Assembly (NCBI GenBank): GCA_958295495.1
Contig: OY282352.1
Coordinates: 558,001 to 622,000 of the forward strand
Direction of reading: 5' to 3'
Length of the DNA stretch: 64,000 bases
Source: an uncultured Latescibacterota bacterium
Lineage (GTDB): Bacteria; Latescibacterota; UBA2968; UBA8231
Shown piece by piece: positions 34,675 through 44,207 of this stretch (the first letter of the stretch is position 1; every line of letters starts with the position of its first letter). The position numbers were made by a program, and so were the translations under genes. Below the pieces are notes generated by a model. It saw nothing but the letters and a program-made list of their open reading frames with translations. It was not told the origin of the DNA and made no database searches.

Positions 34675-36438
34675 ATGAGCATTCAAAAGAAAAAAGGTGT
34701 CGTCGCGCTCTTGTGCGCGCTGTTCGTTTGGGATGCTTCGGCCATCTTGATGGCCGAAGAGTCGCTCTTCGTCAATGGTATTGTCTGGACGGGAGATCAG
34801 ACGCAACCCCGTGCCGAATCGGTGCTCGTGCGCGACGGGAGGATTCACTATGTCGGTACGCGCGAGGAGGCGTCAAGGCGCGCCGGCAACAGTGCTCGCA
34901 TCATTGACCTCGAGGGCAGAATGCTCCTCCCCGGCTTTGTGGAGACCCACTCTCATCCCGCCGTGGCCGGTCTGCTCAACGCCAAATTGCAGGTCATCGG
35001 CACGCAGACCGTCGCCGATGTGCAGGCCGCGCTGAAAGCGTATGCCGACGCCCATCCCGACGAGAAGGTTGTGTTCGGCTTTGGCTTTCCGAGTGCGCTC
35101 AACACCGCCCTCAACGCCGCGGGCGTGAAAGGCCCCTACCGCGAGGACTTGGACGCGGTCGTCTCTGACCGACCGGTCATGCTCATCGCCCTTGACGCGC
35201 ACAGTGCTTGGGTGAACAGCAAGGCATTGGAAGTGGCCGGCATCACCATGCACACGCCCGACCCGCTGCCCGGCGTCCATTATTACCAGCGCGACAAGAA
35301 TGGCGACCCCACGGGCTGGATGGTAGAAGGCAATGCTTTTTGGCCCTTGGTGCCACTTTTTGGCATCGGATCGGAAGCGGACTTCCGCGCTGCTTTTTCC
35401 GACATATTGCCGGATTATTCGGCCATGGGGATCACCACCGTGTTTGACGCGGGCATTCCCGGCGGCGACATCTTGCTGCGAAACGCGCTTAAAGCCCTTA
35501 CGTCTATGGAGCGCGATGGGCAACTGCCCGTGCGATTCCGCGCCAGTTCGTATCTCAACAGTCCAGACGAGAAAGGCGACGACATGGCGCGGCGCGTTGC
35601 CCAAATACGTCAGGAGTTCGCCTCTGACCTCATCGATCTCCACACAGTAAAAATTCCCAACGACGGCACGATAGAAGGCGAAACCGCCGCGGTTCTCAAA
35701 CCTTATGCTGGCGGAGGCAGCGGCGCGGTTCTGCTGTCGGGAAAACCGTTTGCCCAATTCCTCGCTGCGCTGCGAAAGGCCGATTTGGATGCGCATATTC
35801 ACGCCATTGGCGACCGCACCTTGCGCGTGACTTTGGACGCGGTTGCCGAGGCCCGCGCTGCCGTATCCACCTCAAACAGCCGCGTCACCGTTGCCCACGC
35901 CATGCTCGCTGCGCCCGAAGATTTGCGCCGCATGAAATCGTTGGACATTATGATCCAAACCACGCCCCATTGGGCGCACGATCTAAGCGGGACGCTGGCC
36001 CTCTATTCGCGCCTGCTCGACCCAAAGCGCGGTGCCAAGGTGATGCTTTTGCAAGACTTATGGGATGCGGTGCCGCTCGTTACCTTTGGTGCCGATTATC
36101 CGGCCACGGGCCTGCCTTTTCCACAAACCTCGCCGCTGTACGGCATTGAGATCGGGCACACGCGCCTTGCGCCGGGCGCAGAAGAAGGCACGCCCTTGCC
36201 GCCTGCGGATCAACGCATGGCTCTCGCCGATCTCCTGATGGGCTATACGGTCAATGGCGCCCGCCAACTGCGCCTTGAGGAAGAAGTTGGCGTCATCGCG
36301 CCCGGCAAACAGGCCGATCTAATCGTGCTAGAACGCGATCTGTTCCGCACGCCGCCGCATCTTATCCACGCCATTCAAGTCGATCTGACCATGCTAGCAG
36401 GGCGCGTGGTCTTTACGCGCGATGGGGCCGAGTTTTAG
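34675..36438 (+). CDS. Secreted YtcJ-type metal-dependent amidohydrolase
   Basis: The protein of 587 residues has an N-terminal signal peptide (VVALLCALFVWDASAILMAE). The amidohydrolase_3 domain shows LPGFVETHSHPA (the HxH metal motif), LIALDAHSAWVNSKALEVAG, DAHIHAIGDRTLRVTLDA (HAIGD line) and FGADYP near the C-terminus, then GKQADLIVLERDLF. The metal ligands look complete. The family cleaves amide or formamide bonds of varied substrates, often with unknown physiological roles. It is preceded by AAGGAGGAAAGACC and appears to be monocistronic. Confidence 0.88.
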   Translation: MSIQKKKGVVALLCALFVWDASAILMAEESLFVNGIVWTGDQTQPRAESVLVRDGRIHYVGTREEASRRAGNSARIIDLEGRMLLPGFVETHSHPAVAGLLNAKLQVIGTQTVADVQAALKAYADAHPDEKVVFGFGFPSALNTALNAAGVKGPYREDLDAVVSDRPVMLIALDAHSAWVNSKALEVAGITMHTPDPLPGVHYYQRDKNGDPTGWMVEGNAFWPLVPLFGIGSEADFRAAFSDILPDYSAMGITTVFDAGIPGGDILLRNALKALTSMERDGQLPVRFRASSYLNSPDEKGDDMARRVAQIRQEFASDLIDLHTVKIPNDGTIEGETAAVLKPYAGGGSGAVLLSGKPFAQFLAALRKADLDAHIHAIGDRTLRVTLDAVAEARAAVSTSNSRVTVAHAMLAAPEDLRRMKSLDIMIQTTPHWAHDLSGTLALYSRLLDPKRGAKVMLLQDLWDAVPLVTFGADYPATGLPFPQTSPLYGIEIGHTRLAPGAEEGTPLPPADQRMALADLLMGYTVNGARQLRLEEEVGVIAPGKQADLIVLERDLFRTPPHLIHAIQVDLTMLAGRVVFTRDGAEF

Positions 36439-36542
36439 GGCGCGATGGCAACGGCGCGGACTTCGCCGAACTCGCGGGCGAGCTCTATTGCACCATCGCA
36501 ACGCATTTCTGGATAAATGTTGTAGGCAACGTAGTTGAATTT

Positions 36543-36869
36543 ATGAAAGAGCCTAGCGGAAACAGCTTCGTCTATAAGATCAAGTACTCGACTCTCTCGC
36601 TAACCCTCGTCAGCCTATCACTGATAGCAACTGCGAGCACGGCTGAACGTTCTTTTAGCAATAAAAGTAGCAACAATGAACGCTTGGCAGTAGTCGCCCT
36701 TAGTGGTCTTGTTGAAGCGCATTCTATATATAATTTTAATAATCCAGTTCCTTATATAGCAATCCGAAATGACTTGAGAGCTTTAGTGATAGTCTTTATA
36801 TTAGGTATTAGTTCAATCCTATTCCCCTTTTTTAGGAGCCTTTGCGGATGGTTTCGGATTCGTCGTTAG
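36543..36869 (+). CDS. Small membrane protein of unknown family, cut by the IS630 end
   Basis: The 108-residue frame has one hydrophobic segment near residues 18-35 (TLSLTLVSLSLIATASTAE) and another near 80-97. The left inverted repeat of the IS630 element begins at 36755, so residues after about 70 derive from the transposon. The AT-rich composition differs from the neighbouring genes. Without the element the frame would end soon after residue 70. The family is not recognised and expression is uncertain. Confidence 0.35.
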   Translation: MKEPSGNSFVYKIKYSTLSLTLVSLSLIATASTAERSFSNKSSNNERLAVVALSGLVEAHSIYNFNNPVPYIAIRNDLRALVIVFILGISSILFPFFRSLCGWFRIRR

Positions 36870-37896
36870 CCGAGTTTATTGCGAGCAATCCCGACGCCCG
36901 CGAACTGAAACGGGCGTTAGCGGTTCAGATGACGCTGTTGGGGTTCAAACAACGCGCTATTCAATCGGTTCTTGGGGTGACCTCGAGCTTTATCCGTACG
37001 TGGAAGAAGCGGTACTTAGCTGAAGGGGTCTGCTGCTTTCGCTTAGGCTATAAAGGCTCGCAGCCGTATTTATCGGTCGATCAGCGCACCCAAATCAAGG
37101 GGTGGTTAGCCACGCAATCGTCGCCTTCGGTTGCGGCTTTAGCCGCCTATATTCGAAGGCGGTTTGGCGTGGTCTTTCGTTCGTCCCAAAGGTATTATGA
37201 TCTGCTTTCGCAAGCGCACTATAGCTGGAAAAAGACGCAGCCCCAACAGCCCAAAGCCAACCGGCAACAAGCCCTCGATACGCGAGAAGACATAAAAAAA
37301 ACTAGACCAACATAAGGACGCCCTACAATCGGGTCGTATGAGTGCCTTTTTCATCGATGAGTCGCATTTGCATTGGCACGATGCCTGTGGCTATGGCTGG
37401 GGACGCCGCGACCAGCGGCTGGAGGTCGCCATAGAAAATGGACTCGAACGACACACCTATTATGGAGCCTTAGATATCCTTGAAGGGTACCTTCCTTATG
37501 CAATCCTACCCGAAAGCCAATGCATCGCATACGGTGGACTTTATACGCTACCTACAACAGCGGCGTCCCGATCAGAAATTATTGATCTTTTGGGATGGAG
37601 TTTCTTATCATTATCAACATGCCATGCGCGATTTTCTCAAAACGATCCAAGCCAATCTGCCACCCAATGAGTAGAAGATATGCTGTACGCGATTAGCCCC
37701 GTATACACCGCAAGAAAATCCGGTCGAAGATATCTGGTTAAAAGGCAAGACCTTTGTGCGTACTCATGCGTTGTGGACCACCTGTTTTGAACAGATCAAA
37801 GACCTATTTGTCAAGGGCATTCGACAGAAGAAATACTTCCGTTTTCCCAAGTTGAAACAATATACAATATCTCTTAAATGATATAGAATTGCTATA
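36755..37896 (+). mobile_element. IS630-family insertion sequence (degenerate)
   Basis: Terminal inverted repeats are visible: TATAGCAATCCGAAATGACT from 36755 and, read on the minus strand from 37896, TATAGCAATTCTATATCATT; they share TATAGCAAT and then a partly matching stretch ending in TTxAGAG. The flanks are TA-rich, as expected for a family that targets TA. Length is about 1142 bases. It contains one transposase frame broken in three places. Its lower G+C suggests recent origin from a different background. Confidence 0.8.
36848..37881 (+). pseudogene. IS630-family transposase with frameshifts and a nonsense codon
   Basis: The ATG at 36848 has AGGAG upstream. The first part (to about 37295) is the helix-turn-helix region (RAIQSVLGVTSSFIRTWKKR). 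It runs into eight A residues (37294-37301); losing one A in the transcript, or one in the DNA, joins it to the DDE domain FFIDESHLHWHDACGYGWG. A second frame change near 37475 leads to LLIFWDGVSYHYQ. An in-frame TAG at 37672 precedes YTPQENPVEDIWLKGK. All three acidic residues are therefore present but split. The A8 tract could be a programmed slippage site; the other lesions indicate an inactive gene. Confidence 0.8.
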
Positions 37897-38096
37897 AGAA
37901 GAAATATGAAATCAATGAAGAAAAGCCTACGACAGCGTTTTTATTTACGCTAATTTCACAACTTCAGTCCAGCGGTACCGTCCCAATGATTGACGTTCAA
38001 GCCTATGCAAAATGGTTGTTTAAATAGCATTCCGATCTTGGAGACTGACCGCGATGAAACCAATTGACGACTTAGCGCAGCTAAGCATAACGGATC

Positions 38097-38750
38097 GGCG
38101 ACAAGGCACTTACCAGAGAAGTATTTAGCGTACTTCAACCGGATCGGGCGGAGTTTGCGCGGCCCAATCCCCGAAGCCGACCAAGACCGAAGGACGTTCA
38201 AGTTGTAGTTGATACGGGACATAAGGTCTCATGCCCCGTTCCCGACCCGCATATTGATACGATTCTCAGCGCGTTCAATGGCTACCGGGAGAACGTCCGG
38301 GTGCTCCTTCAGGGAACCTGTAAATACGATAGCAAAATCGGTTGGTAGGCGTGGAGTCTATTGAACATATCAGTCTGCTCGATCCTTTGGACGTTCCGGC
38401 TCGTCTTGATGAGTTCCGGGACATGGAGGACGGCTGGCTCGAAGGGGAAGGGGTGGTTCCATCTATGGACTGCCTTGACTGGTTGGCTGCGACTTTTGAC
38501 CGCCACTTTCCCGGTGACTTGCCCTTGCCCTACCTATATCCGACGCCCGAAGGCGGCGTAGAAGCAGAATGGTCGCTGGGATCGCAGTCCATCATTTTTG
38601 AGATTGACCTTGCGACTCACCGAGGCGATTGGCTTTGTTTTGACAAGCAATCGGATAGCGAGGATACGCGGTCGCCTTTGGGAACTGATGTTGGCTACCG
38701 AAATTTTGGGCGAGTATGGGAATGGCTTCACAAGAATTTCTTGAACAGGT
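38097..38750 (+). pseudogene. Conserved hypothetical gene broken by two frameshifts
   Basis: One protein can be followed through three frames: LPEKYLAYFNRIGRSLRGPI then PEADQDRRTFKL; next VVVDTGHKVSCPVPDPHIDT through VRVLLQGTCKYDSKIGW; then VESIEHISLLDPLDVPARLD through WSLGSQSIIFEIDLATHRGD. The frame changes lie near 38200 and 38345. The last frame stays open to 38824 and overlaps the DUF4258 gene, so its end is also doubtful. I recall similar genes beside DUF4258 genes but have not verified this. Function is unknown. Confidence 0.5.
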
Positions 38751-39048
38751 GCGACGCGCCGCTACTCAACGCGTACTCTTGCTTCCCCATGCAGTTCGCC
38801 AAATGGCCCGACCAGACAGGATGATTACACCGAATGAGATTAGAGCTGTTGTCATGCAGGGCGAGTTAATTGAAGACTATCCCGAGGATGTGCGTGGCCA
38901 TAGCTGCCTGCTACATGGCCGCGGAGTTGGCCAGCGAGATATTCACGTAGTCTGTACACCTAAGAGTGATTTTCTCGCAGTAATCACAGCGTATCTTCCT
39001 ACAGAGGCCGAGTGGGAACGAGACCTGCGAACAAGGAGACCAAGATGA
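38716..39048 (+). CDS. DUF4258 domain protein, probable toxin of a toxin-antitoxin pair
   Basis: The frame of 110 residues reads LPHAVRQMARPDRMITPNEI followed by RAVVMQGELIEDYPEDVRG, and later HVVCTPKSDFLAVITAYLPT. The conserved His near residue 25, the E-I-DYP line and the final beta strand fit DUF4258. Such proteins are usually encoded directly before MqsA/YgiT-type zinc-finger antitoxins, as here, and are thought to be toxins. The stop overlaps the antitoxin ATG by four bases. The exact start (38716 or 38722) is uncertain because an upstream reading frame overlaps it. Confidence 0.7.
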   Translation: MGMASQEFLEQVRRAATQRVLLLPHAVRQMARPDRMITPNEIRAVVMQGELIEDYPEDVRGHSCLLHGRGVGQRDIHVVCTPKSDFLAVITAYLPTEAEWERDLRTRRPR

Positions 39049-39257
39049 ACTGCATCCACTGTCATGGACAGATGAAGCACTCGCAAGCACCCTTTCAAAT
39101 CGACCGCAACGGCTACCACTTGGTTCTCGACACAGTCCCGGCTTGGGTCTGCGGCCAATGCGGTGAGGCGTATTTTGAGGAGCGCGAGGTCGCCGCAATT
39201 CAGAGCACTATTAAGGTGCTCGACCAACAGGCTCAACAGCTTGTTGCAGGCACTTGA
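39045..39257 (+). CDS. YgiT/MqsA-type zinc-finger antitoxin (N-terminal domain form)
   Basis: The product of 70 residues starts at the ATG at 39045, which has AAGGAG 7-8 bases upstream and overlaps the DUF4258 stop (ATGA). Two CxxC pairs bind zinc: CIHCHGQMKHS and WVCGQCGEAYFEEREV. This is the N-terminal zinc domain of MqsA; the helix-turn-helix half is absent, as in many short YgiT proteins. It is expected to neutralise the DUF4258 protein. A longer start at 39012 is out of keeping with the ribosome site. Confidence 0.8.
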   Translation: MNCIHCHGQMKHSQAPFQIDRNGYHLVLDTVPAWVCGQCGEAYFEEREVAAIQSTIKVLDQQAQQLVAGT

Positions 39258-39429
39258 TACCGCTTAATACGCGGCGGCGAATGGCAACCGCTGAACTCAT
39301 CATTGACCGTCCCTGATAGAAATGCCAAAGGCCACGCGACAGGTCTGCAAAGCAGCCCGAGGGTAGTTTTAAGAACACTTCTTAGATTAGGGGAAGGCCG
39401 GACTAACTCTCCGCTCATGGAAATCTGCG

Positions 39430-40724
39430 ATGAACCGTTCCCTTTTTTTTATTTTTCAGGCTTTTCTTATCGTCCTGTTTGTCCTAGCGTTCGTGGCTTT
39501 AGTAAGCGTTCTATTCTGTAAAAGTTGCGAGACGTGTATTTCTGCTGATCTTCTGGGTTTATCTCCCAAATCCGAGGCTACGACTCCATCTTCAAAACCC
39601 GAGGCTCTAAAATTTATCGGCTTCGGCATGGGAGGCATCTTGGTCGCCCTGCAAGCCTTGATGTCTTACAAGCGTACCAAGGCACTGGAGGATGCCGTGT
39701 CGAAGACCGAGCAGGGGCAGCGGCAGGAGCGCATGAAAAATGCCATTGAACACTTGGGGCACGACAAAGGTTCTGTGCGTTTGGGAGGAGCCTACGAACT
39801 TTTCCATCTAGCAGAAGACACTCTAGCAGAAGACACTCTAGCACTGAACCAGACAGCACTTGACATTCTCTGCGCTCATATTCGCCAGACCACAGGTGAA
39901 AGCGATCATCGGGGAAAGCATAAGCATAAGCCCTCAGAGGAAGTTCAAAGCCTGTTGACACTGCTGTTTGTGAAGGATCACAAGGTTTTCGAGGGTCTCT
40001 TTGGCAACCTACAGGGAAGTCATCTGAACGGAATTCATCTTGAGAAGGCGAAGCTGCCTAGGACACAGTTGCAAGGGGCGAACCTTGAAGGGGCGAACCT
40101 TGAGGGGGCACACCTTAAGAAGGCACACCTTGAGGGGGCACACCTGCAAGAGGCGAACCTTGAAGGGGCACACCTTGGGAGCATACCTTGAAGGGGCATA
40201 CCTTGAGGGGGCACACCTTAAGAAGGCACAATTGCAAAGGGCGGGCCTTGGGAGGGCACAGTTGCAAGGGGCGAACCTTGAGGGGGCACACCTTGAGGGG
40301 GCACCACCTTGAGGGGGCACATCTTGAGGGGGCACACCTGCAAGAGGCGAACCTTGAGGGGGCACACCTTGAGGGGGCATACCTGCAAGGGGCTCGTCTT
40401 TGGGAGGCGAGCCTGCAAGGGGCCAATCTTGAGAGGGCACACCTGCAGGGCATCAGAAGCACGGATCGGGCTCACCTGCACTCTTTTGAAGCTCGCATCA
40501 GAGCGTCAATTGGCAAAGAAACGGATCTGTCAGGAGTAGTTTTCGAGGGCGGCTTGAGCCAAGGAGATGTGGACTCTTTCATCGAAGGCCTGTCTGATGA
40601 AAAGGCAAAGGAGGAATTGAGAGAGACACTAAAACCCCACATCGACAAACCGCCAAGCTACCAACTGCCAGAAAACAGCGGTGCCATCACCGCCTCCTAC
40701 ACCAAAGAAGAAGCCGAAAAGTGA
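39430..40724 (+). pseudogene. Membrane-anchored pentapeptide-repeat protein gene with two frameshifts
   Basis: The N-terminus has two membrane helices (about residues 5-28 and 60-76), then a helical region with MKNAIEHLGHDKGSVRLGGA typical of bacterial pentapeptide proteins. From about residue 195 come pentapeptides of the form A(H/N)LEG. The first frame stops at 40191 (HLGSIP); the next frame continues AYLEGAYLEGAHLKKAQLQ and stops near 40312; the third continues HLEGAHLEGAHLQEANLEG to a C-terminal domain ending at 40724. Single-base changes near 40177 and 40300 restore about 29 continuous repeats. The role of such proteins is often unknown; some mimic DNA or act as scaffolds. Confidence 0.75.
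40018..40452 (+). repeat. Tandem 15-base repeat array encoding pentapeptides
   Basis: Roughly 29 copies of a 15-base unit close to CTTGAGGGGGCACAC run in tandem, with homogenised stretches that are nearly identical. The unit codes for A-H/N-L-E-G. The two frameshifts of the gene lie inside the array, in G-rich parts of the unit where polymerase slippage or misassembly is likely. Confidence 0.85.
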
Positions 40725-40785
40725 ATCGCCGAATACAACAATGCTATGTCGGAAACCCTAGCCCCAATCGAAACCTCCAACGCCG

Positions 40786-41886
40786 CTCTCTAACTGGATC
40801 AATCAGGACCGCGAGCAGACGATTGCGGAGACGTTGCCCGAGCAGGAGCGAAAAGGATTTGCCACAGCCGTTGCCCAACACCGCGCCGCAGTCGAGGAAC
40901 ACCTATCCCCGGCCGAGCAGGGACAGCCATTCAACGTTCCGCGTCTCATGGCGGAAATCCAAGGCATCCTAGAATTCGCCGATGCGGATGTGTTCATGGA
41001 ATACCACGACTGGTCCCTACTCGATTATTCATCAAAGCTAGACGAACAGGAGTTCGCTATCCGCGAGACGGCGCGCAGTTTTGAAATTGACCTCGATGGC
41101 AAGCGCATCACCTACCAGTTCGCCAGCGAAGAGGAGCAATTGGTGCTGGACACGGCGGTCGAAGGCTGGACCGCCGAGGCTCTCGTCCTATGGCTCGACC
41201 GACAGGTGCGCCAGATGGATATTCACCAGAGCGAGTTGCTCAAATAGCTGCGCCAACTCGTCGGTCACCTGCTCAATACACGCGGCATGACCATCGCCGC
41301 GCTGATGCGTTGCAAGTTCTTGCTCGCCAAGAAAATCGAAAGCAAAATCGCGGCCATTCGCCAAAAGGAACGCAGCAAGGTCTATCAGCAGTACCTCTTT
41401 GCATCCGAGACCCACACAACGGTCTCGTTCGACACGGCTTTCGCATTTGCGGACGACATGTACTGGGATCAACGGTGCTATCGCGGACGTTGGAAACCGC
41501 GCAAGCACTTTTTGGGCGCAGATCGCGTACCCGCCTTTGACGGCGCGGACGACGGCGAGGAGGTCCAATGTGCCCAAGCCCTCGACAGCCTGCCGCAGGT
41601 AAAGTACTGGATTCGCAATGTCGCCCGCCATCCCAACTCGTTTTGGCTACCCACCGCAACGGACAAATTCTACCCGGACCTTATCGCCTTGCTAAACGAC
41701 GGTCGTCTCCTCGTGGTCGAATACAAGGGCGCGCATATCGCCGAAGGGTCGGATACCAACGAAAAGCGGGCCATTGGCGCGTTGTGGGAGCGGGAAAGCA
41801 ACGGTAAGGGCCTGTTCGTGGTCGCGGAGAAAATGGTCAATAAGAAGGATGTGCGGCAGCAATTGGCAGAAAAGATCGGAATTTGA
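40786..41886 (+). pseudogene. C-terminal remnant of a type III restriction enzyme Res subunit
   Basis: The frame can be read from NWINQDREQTIAETLPEQER to KKDVRQQLAEKIGI with one in-frame TAG at 41245-41247 (SELLK-stop-LRQLVGHLL). Near the end it has KFYPDLIALLNDGRLLVVEY followed by KG, a PD-(D/E)xK nuclease motif as found at the C-terminus of type III Res proteins. The N-terminal DEAD-type helicase and the Mod methyltransferase are absent. From memory I assign it to this family; it is a 5'-truncated, stop-containing remnant. A short TTG-started frame (LKDHPGERLKVIYAASPLLS) just after it is unassigned. Confidence 0.65.
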
Positions 41887-42061
41887 AAGATCATCCCGGC
41901 GAACGGTTGAAGGTAATCTACGCCGCCTCGCCGCTTTTGTCGGACGTAACCGCTCGGATGCGTAGATGAGCTATGCCCAGCTAACTTTGAGGTGGCCGTA
42001 GTGCTTACTCGGCTCGCTTCAGCGAACTGAAAAATGATCAGCACGAAAGCTAACAGAATGA

Positions 42062-42298
42062 GAGATCCTATCGTCGTCCACGGCCGGACGAGACCGGACG
42101 CTCAAACGCGCCCTGTATGCGAAACACGGGGTGCGGGAATACTGGCTGGTCAATCCAGAGGCTCGGATGGCGACGGTGCTGCGGCTGGATGAGGGTGCTT
42201 TCGAGGTGGTGGGTCTGTACGGCGAAGGACGGACGCTGACCTCGCCGACACTTGAAGGCTTCACGGCCGATCTGAACGAGATTTTTGCGGCGCGTTGA
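42062..42298 (+). pseudogene. C-terminal fragment of a Uma2-family endonuclease-like protein
   Basis: The frame reads EILSSSTAGRDRTLKRALYA then KHGVREYWLVNPEARMATVL and ends LEGFTADLNEIFAAR. These are the core strand-helix elements of Uma2 (DUF820), with the catalytic line EYW-x-VNPEAR. No start exists; the N-terminal half is gone and a stop precedes the fragment. The interval 41887-42061 holds no gene that I can support. Confidence 0.65.
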
Positions 42299-42422
42299 TC
42301 GCCTGCAAAAGCGTCCCAAGCCGGGGGCCGCTTCTGCAAGCGGACGCGGCTGTTACGTGTCCTTGTTATCACCAAGCGCATATCACACGCCGGACGACCC
42401 GCCCCCTAGACGCCAGCGGCTG

Positions 42423-43304
42423 CTACTCGCTTCCAACGCTGGTCTTCTTGGCAACGGCGATCAAATGTTCACCAGCATCCAACAGTCCTGGGGCCTTGCA
42501 GGCGGTAAGTTCCAAACGCTCAAGTTCTGCTGAGGCCCCCACGCTTTCTGCGATGGATGAAATAGCAGTAAAAGACGGTACGATTGGATTAGAACTGGCC
42601 ATTTCTATAACCGTCAGGCCCGCGTCCTCAAGTACCGAGAGAAAACCGACGGACGTGAATAGGACCATTGGTTGGTGAAACTCAGGAGACCCCGACTTGG
42701 TGTACACGATTTGTTCTCCTGACAATACGGCTTTCCAGTCTAGGTGGCAGTCCGCCGAGCGGATAAAATCACGAGCGTCAAGAGGCCCCACAAGTCGCAG
42801 TGTGCCAAACAGTGAAGTTACGCTCGCAATTATGTGTCCGTCGGGTCGCGTTACACGCATCAATTCCTCGAGGGCTCGAGGGAATTCTTGGCATGTATAT
42901 GATATGGTGGATCCGTAGCAAATGGTAACATCAAATGTCGAATCGTCGATTGTATCAAGACGTGTGATATCTCCTTGCTGAATCGCTGTGGCTTCCTGTA
43001 GCAAATTGGCTTTGCTCAAATGGCTTCGAGCAAGCTCAAGTTGTACACTGGACAAGTCAACAAGAGTAACATTAGCCCCCAGCTTAATTAGATCGATCGC
43101 GAATCGGCCGGGACCACATCCAGCATCCAGTACATGCATCTCAGGGCGCACGACTTTCTCGAGGAATTGGCGATGAATTCTGTACTTGATTCTTCCTTGT
43201 GTAGAATCAGAGAGTCGATCCCATTCGCGCTCGGAAAACTCATCAAAGTACTGTCTCACCGAAGCGGGGTCGTATATCATTTGGGAACCATTTTTTCTAG
43301 GCAT
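42423..43304 (-). CDS. Class I SAM-dependent methyltransferase
   Basis: The protein of 293 residues has motif I HVLDAGCGPGRFAIDLIKLG, an acidic residue after the second strand (VTLVDLSSVQLELAR), motif II TFDVTICYGSTISY and a post-motif helix ELMRVTRPDGHI. It is a small-molecule-type methyltransferase (UbiE/Methyltransf_11-like). The substrate is unknown. G+C is clearly below that of the core genes, suggesting horizontal acquisition. It appears intact within an island of broken genes. Confidence 0.85.
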   Translation of the reverse strand: MPRKNGSQMIYDPASVRQYFDEFSEREWDRLSDSTQGRIKYRIHRQFLEKVVRPEMHVLDAGCGPGRFAIDLIKLGANVTLVDLSSVQLELARSHLSKANLLQEATAIQQGDITRLDTIDDSTFDVTICYGSTISYTCQEFPRALEELMRVTRPDGHIIASVTSLFGTLRLVGPLDARDFIRSADCHLDWKAVLSGEQIVYTKSGSPEFHQPMVLFTSVGFLSVLEDAGLTVIEMASSNPIVPSFTAISSIAESVGASAELERLELTACKAPGLLDAGEHLIAVAKKTSVGSE

Positions 43305-43426
43305 CTCTGATTAAGTCTAATTTTTGCAGGCTTGTATATTCTGTTTTACTTTGTTCAATTCCCGCCCCGTGTCGGGGCACGGGGTGACTTTCTTACGCGG
43401 GAAGGACGCAGACCGTCTCTACGGCT

Positions 43427-43465
43427 TGTTCAACACGACCCAAGGAGGGTTTTCAGACCGCTTCT
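43427..43465. repeat. Partial copy of the MITE-like element found at 62592-62738
   Basis: This stretch ends in TTTCAGACCGCTTCT, identical to the right terminal repeat at 62724-62738, and the 24 bases before it match that element's inner end at many positions (GTTCAACACG against GCTCAACGCG, then GGAGGGTT against GAGGGGTT). The terminal base abuts the stop codon of the HAD gene. No left terminal repeat was found. The rest of 43305-43464 has no gene. Confidence 0.5.
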
Positions 43466-44103
43466 CAGCACAACCGCTCCACTTCGTCCACCACTTCTCG
43501 CACCGAATTCAGTACTCTGTACGCAGGCGAAAAATCCCCGCGTTGCGACAACGCATTCGGCACGACCAGTACGCGCAACCCAGCCTTTGACGCCGCCGCA
43601 CATCCCCGCTCAGAATCCTCCACCACAACACAGGTCTCAGGGGTTAACCCATGCAGTCGCATGGCCGTCAAATACGCATCGGGATGGGGCTTTGCTTCTT
43701 CGTAGTCTTCCCGCGTGACCACAAACTCGAAAAACTGGAGCAAATTCGCTTGGGCGTGAATAATGTCGAAGTGATCTTTCCGCGACCCGGTCACCACCCC
43801 CATAAGTACGCGCCCGTGTAATGTCCTGAGCGTCTCCACCACCCCATCCAAAACCCGCACCCGTTCCCCCAACAACGCGCTGTACCGCGCATTGCGCTGC
43901 AAGCGCAACCGATCAATCAATTCAGCATCTTGATCGGGCAATAGGTCAAATACACTTTGCCCCTTTTGCAACGACTGCTCAACAAAATCCTCCTGCGTCA
44001 GCTCAATACCCTGTGTTGCCATGACCTCCCGCCCGGCCTGAAAGTACAGGCCCTCGGTATCTACTAGCACGCCGTCGTTATCCCACAAAATTGCGCGAAT
44101 CAA
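43465..44103 (-). CDS. HAD-superfamily phosphatase (beta-phosphoglucomutase / phosphoglycolate phosphatase-like)
   Basis: The protein of 212 residues has all HAD motifs: the nucleophile Asp in LWDNDGVLVDTEG (Asp8, Asp10), the threonine motif MGVVTGSRK, and the lysine/acidic motifs REDYEEAKPHPDAY and VVVEDSERGCAAASKAG. The helical cap sits in the C1 position. These enzymes act on sugar phosphates or related small molecules; the substrate is not evident. The gene seems intact. Confidence 0.88.
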   Translation of the reverse strand: MIRAILWDNDGVLVDTEGLYFQAGREVMATQGIELTQEDFVEQSLQKGQSVFDLLPDQDAELIDRLRLQRNARYSALLGERVRVLDGVVETLRTLHGRVLMGVVTGSRKDHFDIIHAQANLLQFFEFVVTREDYEEAKPHPDAYLTAMRLHGLTPETCVVVEDSERGCAAASKAGLRVLVVPNALSQRGDFSPAYRVLNSVREVVDEVERLC

Positions 44104-44207
44104 AAGTTCCTCTGCATTCTCAACATCAAAAGTATGTTCGGCGATTTAAGAGGCGGCCTGTGCCCGAATACTTGGCATTCGGCGTCCCAAGTGAGAGAGT
44201 GCCCTAG

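Noticed and set aside
40018..40452. CRISPR-like or regulatory repeat array
   Set aside because: The unit is 15 bases without spacers and translates to pentapeptide repeats, so it is a coding repeat.
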